Shown: one piece after another, positions 57,795 to 64,000 of the stretch | Layout of the letters: the number at the start of each line of letters is the position of its first letter | Numbering within the stretch: the first letter of the stretch is position 1 | Assembly (NCBI RefSeq): GCF_900101465.1 | Contig: NZ_FMZM01000018.1 | Location: 1-64,000 of the forward strand | DNA length: 64,000 bases | DNA from: Nocardioides lianchengensis | Lineage (GTDB): Bacteria; Actinomycetota; Actinomycetes; Propionibacteriales; Nocardioidaceae | Direction: 5' to 3' | The notes under the pieces: generated by a model | Told to the model about the DNA's origin: nothing | Seen by the model: the letters and a program-made list of their open reading frames with translations, nothing else | The model's database searches: none | Program-made: the position numbers and the translations under genes

Positions 57795-59267
57795 TCACTC
57801 CACGGGTACGTCGACCATCGCGCGCGTCCCGGTCCCTCCGGGGACCGGACCCAGCTCCAGCTGGCCGCCGAGCTCGGACTCGACCAGCGTCCGCACGATC
57901 GAGAGCCCCAGGTTCGTCGAGCCGTCCAGCGTGAACCCGTCCGGGAGCCCCCGGCCGTCGTCGTCGACGGTCAGGTGCAGCCGGCCGACGATCCGCTGGA
58001 CCCGCACGAGGATCTGCCCGGTCGTGTCGGCGTCCGGGTCGAAGCCGTGCTCGACGGCGTTCTGGAGGATCTCGGTCAGCACCATCGCGAGTGCCGTCGA
58101 CCCCTCGGACGGCAGCACCCCGAACGAGCCCTCGCGACGGACCCGGACCCGGCCGCCCATCGCGCTCACCTCGGTGACCATCGCGCCCAGTCGGTCGGCG
58201 ATCTCGTCGAACGCGACGGTCTCCTCGACCGCCTGGCTGAGCGTCTCGTGGACGATGGCGATCGACCCGACCCGTCGTACGGCCTCCTCGAGGGCGGACT
58301 TGGCGGACTCCGAGTCGATCCGGCGGGCCTGGAGCCGCAGCAGCGCGGCGACGGTCTGCAGGTTGTTCTTCACCCGGTGGTGGATCTCGCGGATCGTCGC
58401 GTCCTTGGTGACCAGCTCGCGGTCGCGCCGGCGCAGGTCGGTGACGTCGCGCACCAGCACCAGGGCGCCCAGGTGGTCGCCCTGGGGGCGCAGCGGGATG
58501 CTGCGGACGATCAGCGAGACGTTGTCGGTGCCGATCTCGGTGTCACGGTGCGCCCGGCCGCCGAGCACGGCGCTCAGCGTCTCCTCGTCCGGGCGCTTGC
58601 GCGGCGGGACCAGGTCGCGGGTCAGGTCGGCCAGGGCCACACCCGTCAGGTCGCCCGAGAGCCCCAGCCGCCGGTAGACCGACAGCGCGTTCGGACTCGC
58701 GTAGACCACCCGGCCGGCGCCGTCCACGCGCAGGAACCCGTCCCCGACCCGCGGTGAGTCCGCGTGGTCGCTGCGCTGGCCCGGGGCCGGGAAGTGCCCG
58801 TTCGCGATCATCTGGGTCAGGTCGGCGGCCGTCTGCAGGTAGGACAGCTCCAGGCGGCTCGGCGTGCGCACGCCGAGCAGGTTGGTGTTGCGGCCGACGA
58901 CGCCGATCACCCGGCCGGCCCGTCGTACGGGGATCGTCTCGACGCGGACCGGGACGTCGTCGCGCCACTCCGGGTCGCCCTCGCGGACCAGCCGGCCCTC
59001 GCGGTAGGCGGCGTCCAGCATCGGCCGGCGCCCGGCGGGGACGAAGGTGCCGACCACGTCGTCGACGTACGCCGTGGGGCCGGTCGTCGGCCGCATCTGG
59101 CCGGCCGCCCAGAAGCCGCTCCCCTCGCGGTCGGGCAGCCACAGCACCAGGTCGGCGAAGGACAGGTCGGCGATGATCTGCCAGTCCGCCTGCAGCAGCT
59201 GGAGCCAGGCGACGTCGGCCTCGTCGAGGTCCGTGTGGCTGCGGACCAGCTCGCTGAAGGTGGGCAC
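57795..59267 (-). CDS. pdtaS: Sensor histidine kinase, PdtaS type
   Basis: A 490-residue cytosolic kinase: an N-terminal GAF-like sensor (about 1-150; LVLWLPDREGSGFWAAGQMRP), a PAS domain (about 170-280; LRVDGAGRVVYASPNALSVY), and HisKA_2 with IREIHHRVKNNLQTVAALLR (phospho-His) plus an HATPase ending in NLGLSIVRTLVESELGGQL. This layout is that of PdtaS, whose partner PdtaR is an ANTAR antiterminator; pdtaR is not in the window. GTG start. Confidence 0.88.
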   Translation of the reverse strand: MPTFSELVRSHTDLDEADVAWLQLLQADWQIIADLSFADLVLWLPDREGSGFWAAGQMRPTTGPTAYVDDVVGTFVPAGRRPMLDAAYREGRLVREGDPEWRDDVPVRVETIPVRRAGRVIGVVGRNTNLLGVRTPSRLELSYLQTAADLTQMIANGHFPAPGQRSDHADSPRVGDGFLRVDGAGRVVYASPNALSVYRRLGLSGDLTGVALADLTRDLVPPRKRPDEETLSAVLGGRAHRDTEIGTDNVSLIVRSIPLRPQGDHLGALVLVRDVTDLRRRDRELVTKDATIREIHHRVKNNLQTVAALLRLQARRIDSESAKSALEEAVRRVGSIAIVHETLSQAVEETVAFDEIADRLGAMVTEVSAMGGRVRVRREGSFGVLPSEGSTALAMVLTEILQNAVEHGFDPDADTTGQILVRVQRIVGRLHLTVDDDGRGLPDGFTLDGSTNLGLSIVRTLVESELGGQLELGPVPGGTGTRAMVDVPVE

Positions 59268-59373
59268 GTCACCAGGCTAGTGGCGGCCGCCCCGGCGGGT
59301 CCGGGCCGCTCCGGGGCGGAGCGTTCCGCCGCCTACCGGGCCCCTGGTCCAGACCGGCCGGTTCTTTGGCAGG

Positions 59374-60231
59374 ATGACCCTCATGTCGGGGTCCTACTGG
59401 AAGCAGGTGCACGCCGCCGGGCTGGCGGTGCCCGACGACCGACCCCTCGACGACCTCACCGCCGAGCTCACCCGGATGCTCGGCGACCCGGACCCCGAGC
59501 TCCGCGACGGGACCGCCTACCCGACGCTGGCGACCTGGGTCGAGCGGGGCGTGTACGACGACCTGCTGACCGGCCTCGGCGACGGCATGGCCACCGGATT
59601 GTCGGTCGGCCTGGGCACCGTCGACGACGACGGGATCTTCCGGCGCAGCTTCTCCGCTCTGGTCCTCGGCGAGTGCATCGCCCGCGACAACCAGCGCCCC
59701 CTCGTCCCCGGCGGCAAGATCCTGGAGTGGGGCGACCGGCTCGCGACCTGGCTGCTGCGCGAGCGCGACCTGCGCGGCTACGTCCCCGGCAAGGGCTGGG
59801 CGCACGCCGTGGCCCACGGCGCCGACGCGCTCGGCACGCTCGCCGGCTCCCCGCACGTCCAGCAGCCCGAGCTGACCGTCATCCTCGACGTCGTCGCCGA
59901 CCGCCTGGTCGAGCGGGTCGAGCGGCTGTTCTCCAACGGTGAGACCGACCGACTGGCCCACACCGTCCTGCAGGTGCTCCGGCGCGACGTCGTACCGCTC
60001 CAGGTCCTGGAGCCCTGGGTGGCCCGCCTGGCGGCGGTGGCCGGCGTGCGGTCGTCGTACGACGACCGCGACCCGCACCTCGTCGGCGGCAACGCGGAGG
60101 CGTTCCTCCGGGCCCTCTACCTCCAGCTCGCGCTCGGCCCGCGGCCGCCGGCCGTGCGGGCCGACCTGCTGCTGGTCGTCGTCGATGCGCTCCGCGCGAC
60201 CAACCCCCACTACCTGGCGCCGCGGGCGTGA
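59374..60231 (+). CDS. DUF2785-family protein
   Basis: A 285-residue predicted helical protein of unknown function: YWKQVHAAGLAVPDDRPLDDLTAEL, RDGTAYPTLATWVERGVYDDLL, RSFSALVLGECIARDN and GYVPGKGWAHAVAHGADALGTLA are the conserved parts of DUF2785. An ATG at 59374 has GGCAGG almost touching; an ATG three codons later (59383) has better spacing. Its stop overlaps the GNAT gene by 4 bases. Confidence 0.78.
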   Translation: MTLMSGSYWKQVHAAGLAVPDDRPLDDLTAELTRMLGDPDPELRDGTAYPTLATWVERGVYDDLLTGLGDGMATGLSVGLGTVDDDGIFRRSFSALVLGECIARDNQRPLVPGGKILEWGDRLATWLLRERDLRGYVPGKGWAHAVAHGADALGTLAGSPHVQQPELTVILDVVADRLVERVERLFSNGETDRLAHTVLQVLRRDVVPLQVLEPWVARLAAVAGVRSSYDDRDPHLVGGNAEAFLRALYLQLALGPRPPAVRADLLLVVVDALRATNPHYLAPRA

Positions 60232-60707
60232 TCGTCCGGCGGGCCCGCGCTGCCGACCACGCGGCCGCGGGCGCGGTCACCCTGGCCGCCTACGAGCCGT
60301 TCCTGTCCGGCCCCGACGACGACTACGCCGCCCGGCTCGCCGACGCGGCCTCCCGGGACGCCGAGGCCGAGCTCTGGGTGGCCGTGGCGGGTGAGGAGCT
60401 GCTGGGCTGCGTCACCGTCTGCCCACCAGGCTCCCCGTGGCGCGAGATCGCCCGGGACGACGAGGGCGAGTTCCGGATGCTGGCCGTCTCCCCCGCTGCC
60501 CAGGGCCGTGGCGTCGGCCGGGCGCTGGTCGAGCAGGTCCTCGACCGGTTTCGCGCCGACGGTGCTGCCGCGGTCGCGATGTCCAGCCTGCGCGAGATGA
60601 CGACCGCCCACCGGCTCTACGAGCGCCTCGGCTTCTCCCGACTGCCCGAGCGCGACTGGCACCCGCTGCCCGAGATCGACCTGATCGCCTTCCGGCGGGA
60701 ACTGTGA
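60228..60707 (+). CDS. GNAT-family N-acetyltransferase
   Basis: A 159-residue acyltransferase: strand IVRRARAADHAAAGAVTLAAY, EFRMLAVSPAAQGRGVGRALVE (acetyl-CoA P-loop QGRGVG) and TTAHRLYERLGFSRLPERDW. The acceptor is unknown. GTG start. Sits in a three-gene chain with the DUF2785 gene and a thioesterase-like gene. Confidence 0.87.
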   Translation: MIVRRARAADHAAAGAVTLAAYEPFLSGPDDDYAARLADAASRDAEAELWVAVAGEELLGCVTVCPPGSPWREIARDDEGEFRMLAVSPAAQGRGVGRALVEQVLDRFRADGAAAVAMSSLREMTTAHRLYERLGFSRLPERDWHPLPEIDLIAFRREL

Positions 60708-61072
60708 CCCTCGAGGCGTCGCTCACCTTCACGGTCACCGACGCGGACACCGCTCTCGCCGTCGGCTCCGGCACCCTCCCCGTGCTCGGCACGCCCCGCC
60801 TGCTCGCCTGGTGCGAGGCCGCCACCTGCGCCGCGATCGAGCCCACCCTGCCCGCCGGCGGCACCTCCGTCGGCACCCGGATGTCGCTGGAGCACCTGTC
60901 GCCGTCGGTCGTCGGCCGGGAGGTCGAGGTCACCGCGACGTCGTCGTACGTCGACGGGCGCCTGCACCGCTTCACCGTCGCCGCACGCCACGTCGGGTCG
61001 GCGAAGGTGATCGCCTCCGGCGAGGTGACTCGGGTCGTCGTCGATGCCGAGCGGTTCCTGTCCCGACTCTGA
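60704..61072 (+). CDS. FlK-like hot-dog thioesterase
   Basis: A 122-residue hot-dog-fold protein: LTFTVTDADTALAVGSGTLPVLGTPRLLAWCEAATCAAI, TSVGTRMSLEHLSPSVVGREVEV and FTVAARHVGSAKVIASGE, the pattern of the fluoroacetyl-CoA thioesterase FlK family. It would hydrolyse a small acyl-CoA; the substrate is unknown. GTG start overlapping the GNAT stop. Confidence 0.8.
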   Translation: MTLEASLTFTVTDADTALAVGSGTLPVLGTPRLLAWCEAATCAAIEPTLPAGGTSVGTRMSLEHLSPSVVGREVEVTATSSYVDGRLHRFTVAARHVGSAKVIASGEVTRVVVDAERFLSRL

Positions 61073-61149
61073 TTTCGCCTCGGCGGGCTCATTTGAGAGA
61101 CTGTCTGATGGCCCTCTGTCTGGGTCGACACCGATTCGAGGAGATCACC

Positions 61150-61224
61150 ATGGGCAAGACCGGCCGCAAGCGCCGCGCTCGCAAGAAGAAGGGCGCGAAC
61201 CACGGGAAGCGCCCCAACGCCTGA
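61150..61224 (+). CDS. 50S ribosomal protein bL37
   Basis: A 24-residue, very basic protein (MGKTGRKRRARKKKGANHGK, then RPNA), almost identical to a tiny actinobacterial ribosomal protein found in mycobacterial 50S structures. GAGGAG lies 6 bases before the ATG, and a strong hairpin follows 18 bases after the stop. Easily missed because of its size. Confidence 0.85.
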   Translation: MGKTGRKRRARKKKGANHGKRPNA

Positions 61225-61242
61225 GCGCAGGCACCACGCATC

Positions 61243-61274
61243 CGAACCCCCGAGCCCACTGGGCCGGGGGTTCG
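61243..61274 (+). terminator. Terminator after the bL37 gene
   Basis: CGAACCCCC (61243-61251) pairs perfectly with GGGGGTTCG (61266-61274); an inner GCCC/GGGC pair extends the stem. It is followed by TTGCTT. Confidence 0.85.
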
Positions 61275-61320
61275 TTGCTTCCTGGACCCGCCTGGGGCGG
61301 CGGTCGTCGAGGCCGCGGGA

Positions 61321-61409
61321 GAGTTTCATCGGCTAGCCGATGAAACTCACGCCGGGACGACGAAGCTTCATCGTCCCGGCTCCAGTTTCATCGGCCAGCC
61401 GATGAAACT
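61321..61409. repeat. Three consecutive palindromes, outer two near-identical
   Basis: 61321-61348 is a perfect 28-base palindrome built on TTTCATCGGCTAGCCGATGAAA. 61351-61380 is a near-perfect 30-base palindrome centred on GAAGCTTC. 61384-61409 repeats the first with one central change (GGCCAGCC). The flanks (CGCGGGAGAG and CTCTCCGGCCGCG) extend the symmetry, so the whole block of about 110 bases is one large imperfect palindrome between the convergent bL37 and rsrA genes. It may act as a bidirectional terminator or a dispersed repeat. Confidence 0.75.
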
Positions 61410-61428
61410 CTCCGGCCGCGAGCGCGAC

Positions 61429-61725
61429 TCAGCTGTCGCTGATGCGGACCTGGACCTCGCGGATCCGGAACATCACCCGCTGACGCAGCTCTTCCGGAGC
61501 GGCCTCGGAGCAGGACCGGGCGACGACCGACTTCACCGTGCGCTGGAGGTCGTACTTCTCCAGGCAGGGGTTGCACGTGTCGAGGTGGACCCGGACGGCG
61601 TCGCAGTCGGCCTCGGCGAGCTCGTTGTCGATGAAGTAGACGATCTGCTCGAGGTAGTCGGCACACTCGCGCTCGGAGACGTCGCCGTGGCTGTGCCCAG
61701 CGTGGTCCTGGTCCTGGGTGCTCAC
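61429..61725 (-). CDS. rsrA: Zinc-dependent redox anti-sigma factor, RsrA type
   Basis: A 98-residue ZAS-family anti-sigma factor: ECADYLEQIVYFIDNELAEADCDAV and the Zn motif H47-x3-C51-x2-C54 (HLDTCNPC), with Cys21 and Cys41 nearby. Thiol oxidation releases zinc and SigR. GTG start overlapping the sigR stop by 4 bases, the standard sigR-rsrA layout. Confidence 0.92.
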   Translation of the reverse strand: MSTQDQDHAGHSHGDVSERECADYLEQIVYFIDNELAEADCDAVRVHLDTCNPCLEKYDLQRTVKSVVARSCSEAAPEELRQRVMFRIREVQVRISDS

Positions 61726-62372
61726 GAGTCGCCCCTCTCCTGGCCGCGGCCGACGGTCAGCAGGTCGTTGGTGCGGACGTAGTCCTGCAGCATGTCGCGG
61801 AGCTGGCGGCGACCGCGGTGCAGGCGGGACATGACGGTCCCGATCGGCGTCTCCATGATCTCGGCGATCTCCTTGTAGGCGAACCCCTCGACGTCGGCGA
61901 GGTAGACCGCGAGCCGGAACTCCTCGGGGAGTCGCTGGAGCGCGTCCTTGACCTGCGAGTCGGGCAGGTGCTCGAGGGCCTCGGTCTCGGCCGACTTCAG
62001 TCCGGTCGACTGGTGCGACTCCGCGCGGGCCAGCTGCCAGTCCTCGACGTCCTCGGCCATGGACTGCTGCGGCTGCCGCTGCTTCTTGCGGTAGGTGTTG
62101 ATGAAGGTGTTCGTCAGGATCCGGTAGAGCCAGGCCTTCAGGTTGGTGCCGGGCCGGAACTGGTGGAACGACGAGTACGCCTTGGCGAAGGTCTCCTGGA
62201 CCAGGTCCTCGGCATCGGCCGGGTTGCGGGTCATCCGCATCGCGGCGGAGTAGAGCTGGTCCAGAAACGGCAGGGCGTCGCGCTCGAAGCGCGCGGCCCG
62301 GTCGGCCTCGGTCTCGGTGGCGACGTCGACAGGCTCGAGGTCGTCGAGCGTGGCGTCGGTGAAGTCAGTCAT
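61722..62372 (-). CDS. sigR: ECF sigma factor SigR/SigH (thiol-oxidative stress)
   Basis: A 216-residue ECF sigma factor: region 2 FLDQLYSAAMRMTRNPADAEDLVQETFAKAYSSF, PGTNLKAWLYRILTNTFINTYRKKQRQP, region 4 LQRLPEEFRLAVYLADVEGFAYKEIAEIM, ETPIGTVMSRLHRGRRQLR. ATG at 62372 with GGGAG upstream. A perfect GGAAT-N18-GTT element stands 57 bases upstream, so the gene should be autoregulated. It controls thioredoxin, mycothiol and proteolysis genes in relatives. Confidence 0.93.
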   Translation of the reverse strand: MTDFTDATLDDLEPVDVATETEADRAARFERDALPFLDQLYSAAMRMTRNPADAEDLVQETFAKAYSSFHQFRPGTNLKAWLYRILTNTFINTYRKKQRQPQQSMAEDVEDWQLARAESHQSTGLKSAETEALEHLPDSQVKDALQRLPEEFRLAVYLADVEGFAYKEIAEIMETPIGTVMSRLHRGRRQLRDMLQDYVRTNDLLTVGRGQERGDS

Positions 62373-62428
62373 CGTCTCCCAGCCTACGCCGGGGGCGGGT
62401 GCTTCCAGGAGTGCCATCACGATGGTGA

Positions 62429-62454
62429 AACACGTCAGCCCGGCGCCCCATTCC
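62429..62454 (-). promoter_or_regulatory. SigR-type promoter of sigR-rsrA
   Basis: On the minus strand GGAAT (62454-62450), 18 bases, then GTT (62431-62429), an exact match to the SigR/SigH consensus GGAAT-N18-GTT. It overlaps the 3' end of the alpha/beta hydrolase gene. Confidence 0.78.
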
Positions 62455-63079
62455 CGGTCACCTCGCGCACGATCCACTCGAGGGTCGACTCGACGACGAT
62501 CGCCATCGCGTCGGCCTGCGAGACCGCTCCGCGGGCGGGCACCTTCAGCCCGTGGTCGCCACCGGGGACCACGGCGATCTCGGTCTCGGCCGGGAACTCC
62601 TCCGGGCGGCCCATGGCGTCGTTCTCACCCTGCACGACCAGGGTCGGTACGCCGGCCCCCGCCAGCTCGGGCAGCCGGCTCTTCTCGGGCTTCCCGGGCG
62701 GGTGCAGCGGGAACGACAGCGCCAGGCACCCCGCCGCCCCCGCCGGTACGGCGCAGCGCGCCGCCGACCGGGCCCCGGCCGAGCGGCCGCCCAGCACCAG
62801 CGGTCCAGCGGCGTCCACGGCCGCGACGGCGGCCAGCAGCGCCTCGTCCAGGGTCGGCGGTGGGGTCGCGACCTTCCGGCCGGCCACCCGCCAGGGCTGC
62901 TCGAGGAGCACGACCGTGAAGCCGTGCGAGGGCAGCGCCGCCGCCAGCGCGGCCAGGTCGCGCGCGTCGATCCCGCCTCCGGCGCCGTGGCTGAGCAGCA
63001 GCGTGGCGACCGGCTCGGGCGCCGCGTGGGTGACGAGGCGGGCCGCGCCGCGGGGGGTGTCGATCAGCCGCTCGCTCAT
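62435..63079 (-). CDS. Alpha/beta hydrolase (KANL3/TEX30-like, dienelactone-hydrolase fold)
   Basis: A 214-residue hydrolase: ATLLLSHGAGGGIDARDLAAL (oxyanion region), LVLGGRSAGARSAARCA with the nucleophile Ser in GGRSAG, VPTLVVQGENDAMGRPEEF (Asp) and VVPGGDHGLKVP (His). The substrate is unknown. ATG at 63079, overlapping the SRAP gene stop by 4 bases. Confidence 0.83.
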   Translation of the reverse strand: MSERLIDTPRGAARLVTHAAPEPVATLLLSHGAGGGIDARDLAALAAALPSHGFTVVLLEQPWRVAGRKVATPPPTLDEALLAAVAAVDAAGPLVLGGRSAGARSAARCAVPAGAAGCLALSFPLHPPGKPEKSRLPELAGAGVPTLVVQGENDAMGRPEEFPAETEIAVVPGGDHGLKVPARGAVSQADAMAIVVESTLEWIVREVTGNGAPG

Positions 63080-63825
63080 TCCACGACCTCCTCGAGCGGG
63101 ATCGGCGCGACCAGCTCGGCCCCGTTGTTGCGGACGTTGTTGACCAGCGTCGGGACGGCGTACGCCTCGAGTGCCCCGGGGGCGGCGGGGACCAGCAGGT
63201 CGAGCAGGCCGTCCTGCGGGGCGGCCGGATCGAGCCAGTCCGCCCACCGCTCGCGCTCGACCATCAGCGGCATCCGGTCGTGGATGTGGCCGAGGTCGTC
63301 CTCGGCGTCGGTGGTGATCACGGTGCAGGTCCAGCGCCAGCGCGCAGGGTCGTCGTCGGCCCGCGTCGGGTCGCGCCAGAGCTCGTACAGCCCGGCCATC
63401 GCCAGCGTGCCGCCGTCCTTCGGGCGGATGAAGAAGGGCTGCTTGACCGGCTTGCCGTTCTTCGCCACCTGGGAGGTGGGGTACCACTCGAAGTAGCCGT
63501 CCGCCGGCAGCAGGCAGCGGCGCTTCGCGAACGCCTTCCGGTACGCCGGCTTCTCGGCCACCGTCTCCATCCGCGCGTTGATCATCCGGCTGCCGATCGA
63601 CGGGTCCTTGGCCCAGGACGGCACCAGCCCCCAGGTCAGCACCCGCAGCTGGCGCAGCGACTCGCTCGAGTCCTTCGAGGGCGGCCGTTCGAGGACGGCG
63701 TACACCTCCTTGGTGGGCGCGACGTTGTAGTCGGGCTCGAGCGGTGCCTCGATCATCTCCTCGGCGATCTCGAACTCCTCGACGAGGTCCTCGGGGCGCC
63801 GCGTGGACGCGTACCGGCCGCACAT
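63076..63825 (-). CDS. SRAP-domain abasic-site DNA-protein crosslinking protein (YedK/HMCES)
   Basis: A 249-residue SOS-response-associated peptidase family protein. It starts MCGRYAST, giving the N-terminal Cys2 that forms the thiazolidine bond with abasic sites after Met removal. NVAPTKEVYAV, SRMINARMETV, LLPADGYFEWY and HIHDRMPLMV hold the other active residues (Asn, Glu, His). It protects abasic sites in single-stranded DNA. Coupled to the downstream hydrolase gene; divergent from the DoxX-like gene. Confidence 0.93.
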   Translation of the reverse strand: MCGRYASTRRPEDLVEEFEIAEEMIEAPLEPDYNVAPTKEVYAVLERPPSKDSSESLRQLRVLTWGLVPSWAKDPSIGSRMINARMETVAEKPAYRKAFAKRRCLLPADGYFEWYPTSQVAKNGKPVKQPFFIRPKDGGTLAMAGLYELWRDPTRADDDPARWRWTCTVITTDAEDDLGHIHDRMPLMVERERWADWLDPAAPQDGLLDLLVPAAPGALEAYAVPTLVNNVRNNGAELVAPIPLEEVVE

Positions 63826-63856
63826 GGGTCCACCCTAGGGCGGGTAAGAAGGGTCC

Positions 63857-64000
63857 ATGACCGTCAGCCGCCTCGTCGCCCGTCCCATGCTCGCCTCGAT
63901 CTTCCTCGTCGGGGCCACGACCGCTCTGAAGAACGCCGAGGCGTCAGCGGTCAAGGCCAAGGCCGTCACCGACCGCGTCGTGCCCGCGGTCAAGAGGGCC
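63857..64000 (+). CDS. DoxX-family membrane protein, N-terminus only
   Basis: The 48 visible codons read MTVSRLVARPMLASIFLVGA and then TTALKNAEASAVKAKAVTDRVV before the window ends. The RLVARPMLASIFL-G-ALK start is typical of actinobacterial DoxX-family proteins (four-helix membrane proteins linked to redox stress). GGGTCC precedes the ATG; only the first helix is covered. Confidence 0.72.
   Translation, partial: MTVSRLVARPMLASIFLVGATTALKNAEASAVKAKAVTDRVVPAVKRA

Overview
The window is very GC-rich, with short gaps, many GTG starts, and chains of genes that overlap by four bases. The regulators it carries are actinobacterial: a WhiB1-type protein, a SigR/RsrA pair, a PdtaS-type kinase and the 24-residue ribosomal protein bL37. 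Together with many F420-type (luciferase-like) oxidoreductases and a KstR2-like repressor, this points to a high-GC actinobacterium, most likely of the Nocardioides type (an inference). No rRNA, tRNA, CRISPR array, insertion sequence or phage gene was seen.

Region 1 (1-4.4 kb) starts with a methylthioadenosine phosphorylase cut by the window edge. It is followed by a STAS protein without a clear start codon, a decayed fragment of a SpoIIE-type phosphatase, and two secreted low-complexity proteins. One of these is proline-rich. The other is Ser/Asp-rich and built from degenerate repeats of about 93 residues.

Region 2 (4.4-39.9 kb) is a single large catabolic island. It holds a Baeyer-Villiger-type monooxygenase, five luciferase-like oxidoreductases, two acyl-CoA synthetases, five acyl-CoA dehydrogenases, MaoC hydratases, three SDRs, thiolases (one without the usual Cys, paired with a DUF35 protein), an HMG-CoA-synthase-like/DUF35 fusion, an HMG-CoA-lyase-like protein, a CoA-transferase, SnoaL-like proteins and a complete branched-chain-type ABC importer. 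Nine palindromes with the core CAAG-YR-CTTG, plus one variant, lie in front of its transcription units. They match the known KstR2 operator form, and a KstR2-like TetR gene is inside the island. The ipdAB genes of steroid C/D-ring breakdown were not seen, so the layout suggests a KstR2-type regulon for import, CoA activation, ring or ketone oxidation, beta-oxidation and C-C cleavage of an unidentified, probably alicyclic or isoprenoid, compound.

Region 3 (40-49.2 kb) has an MFS exporter, a cobalamin-riboswitch-controlled BtuFCD-like importer with a CbiX/2Fe-2S protein, and a second FecCD-type importer followed by a methyltransferase. Region 4 (49.2-53.4 kb) is a compact type III polyketide/prenyl cluster: IPP isomerase, UbiA prenyltransferase, type III PKS, ICMT-like methyltransferase and a geranylgeranyl-reductase-like flavoprotein.

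Region 5 (53.4-64 kb) is mostly signalling. It has an RsbQ-RsbP pair next to an RsbW-type anti-sigma factor and a SigB/F-type sigma factor, whiB1 behind a CRP-like site, a PdtaS-type kinase, and sigR-rsrA behind a perfect SigR-type promoter. Between these lie small housekeeping genes, a SRAP protein, and the start of a DoxX-like gene that runs off the window.
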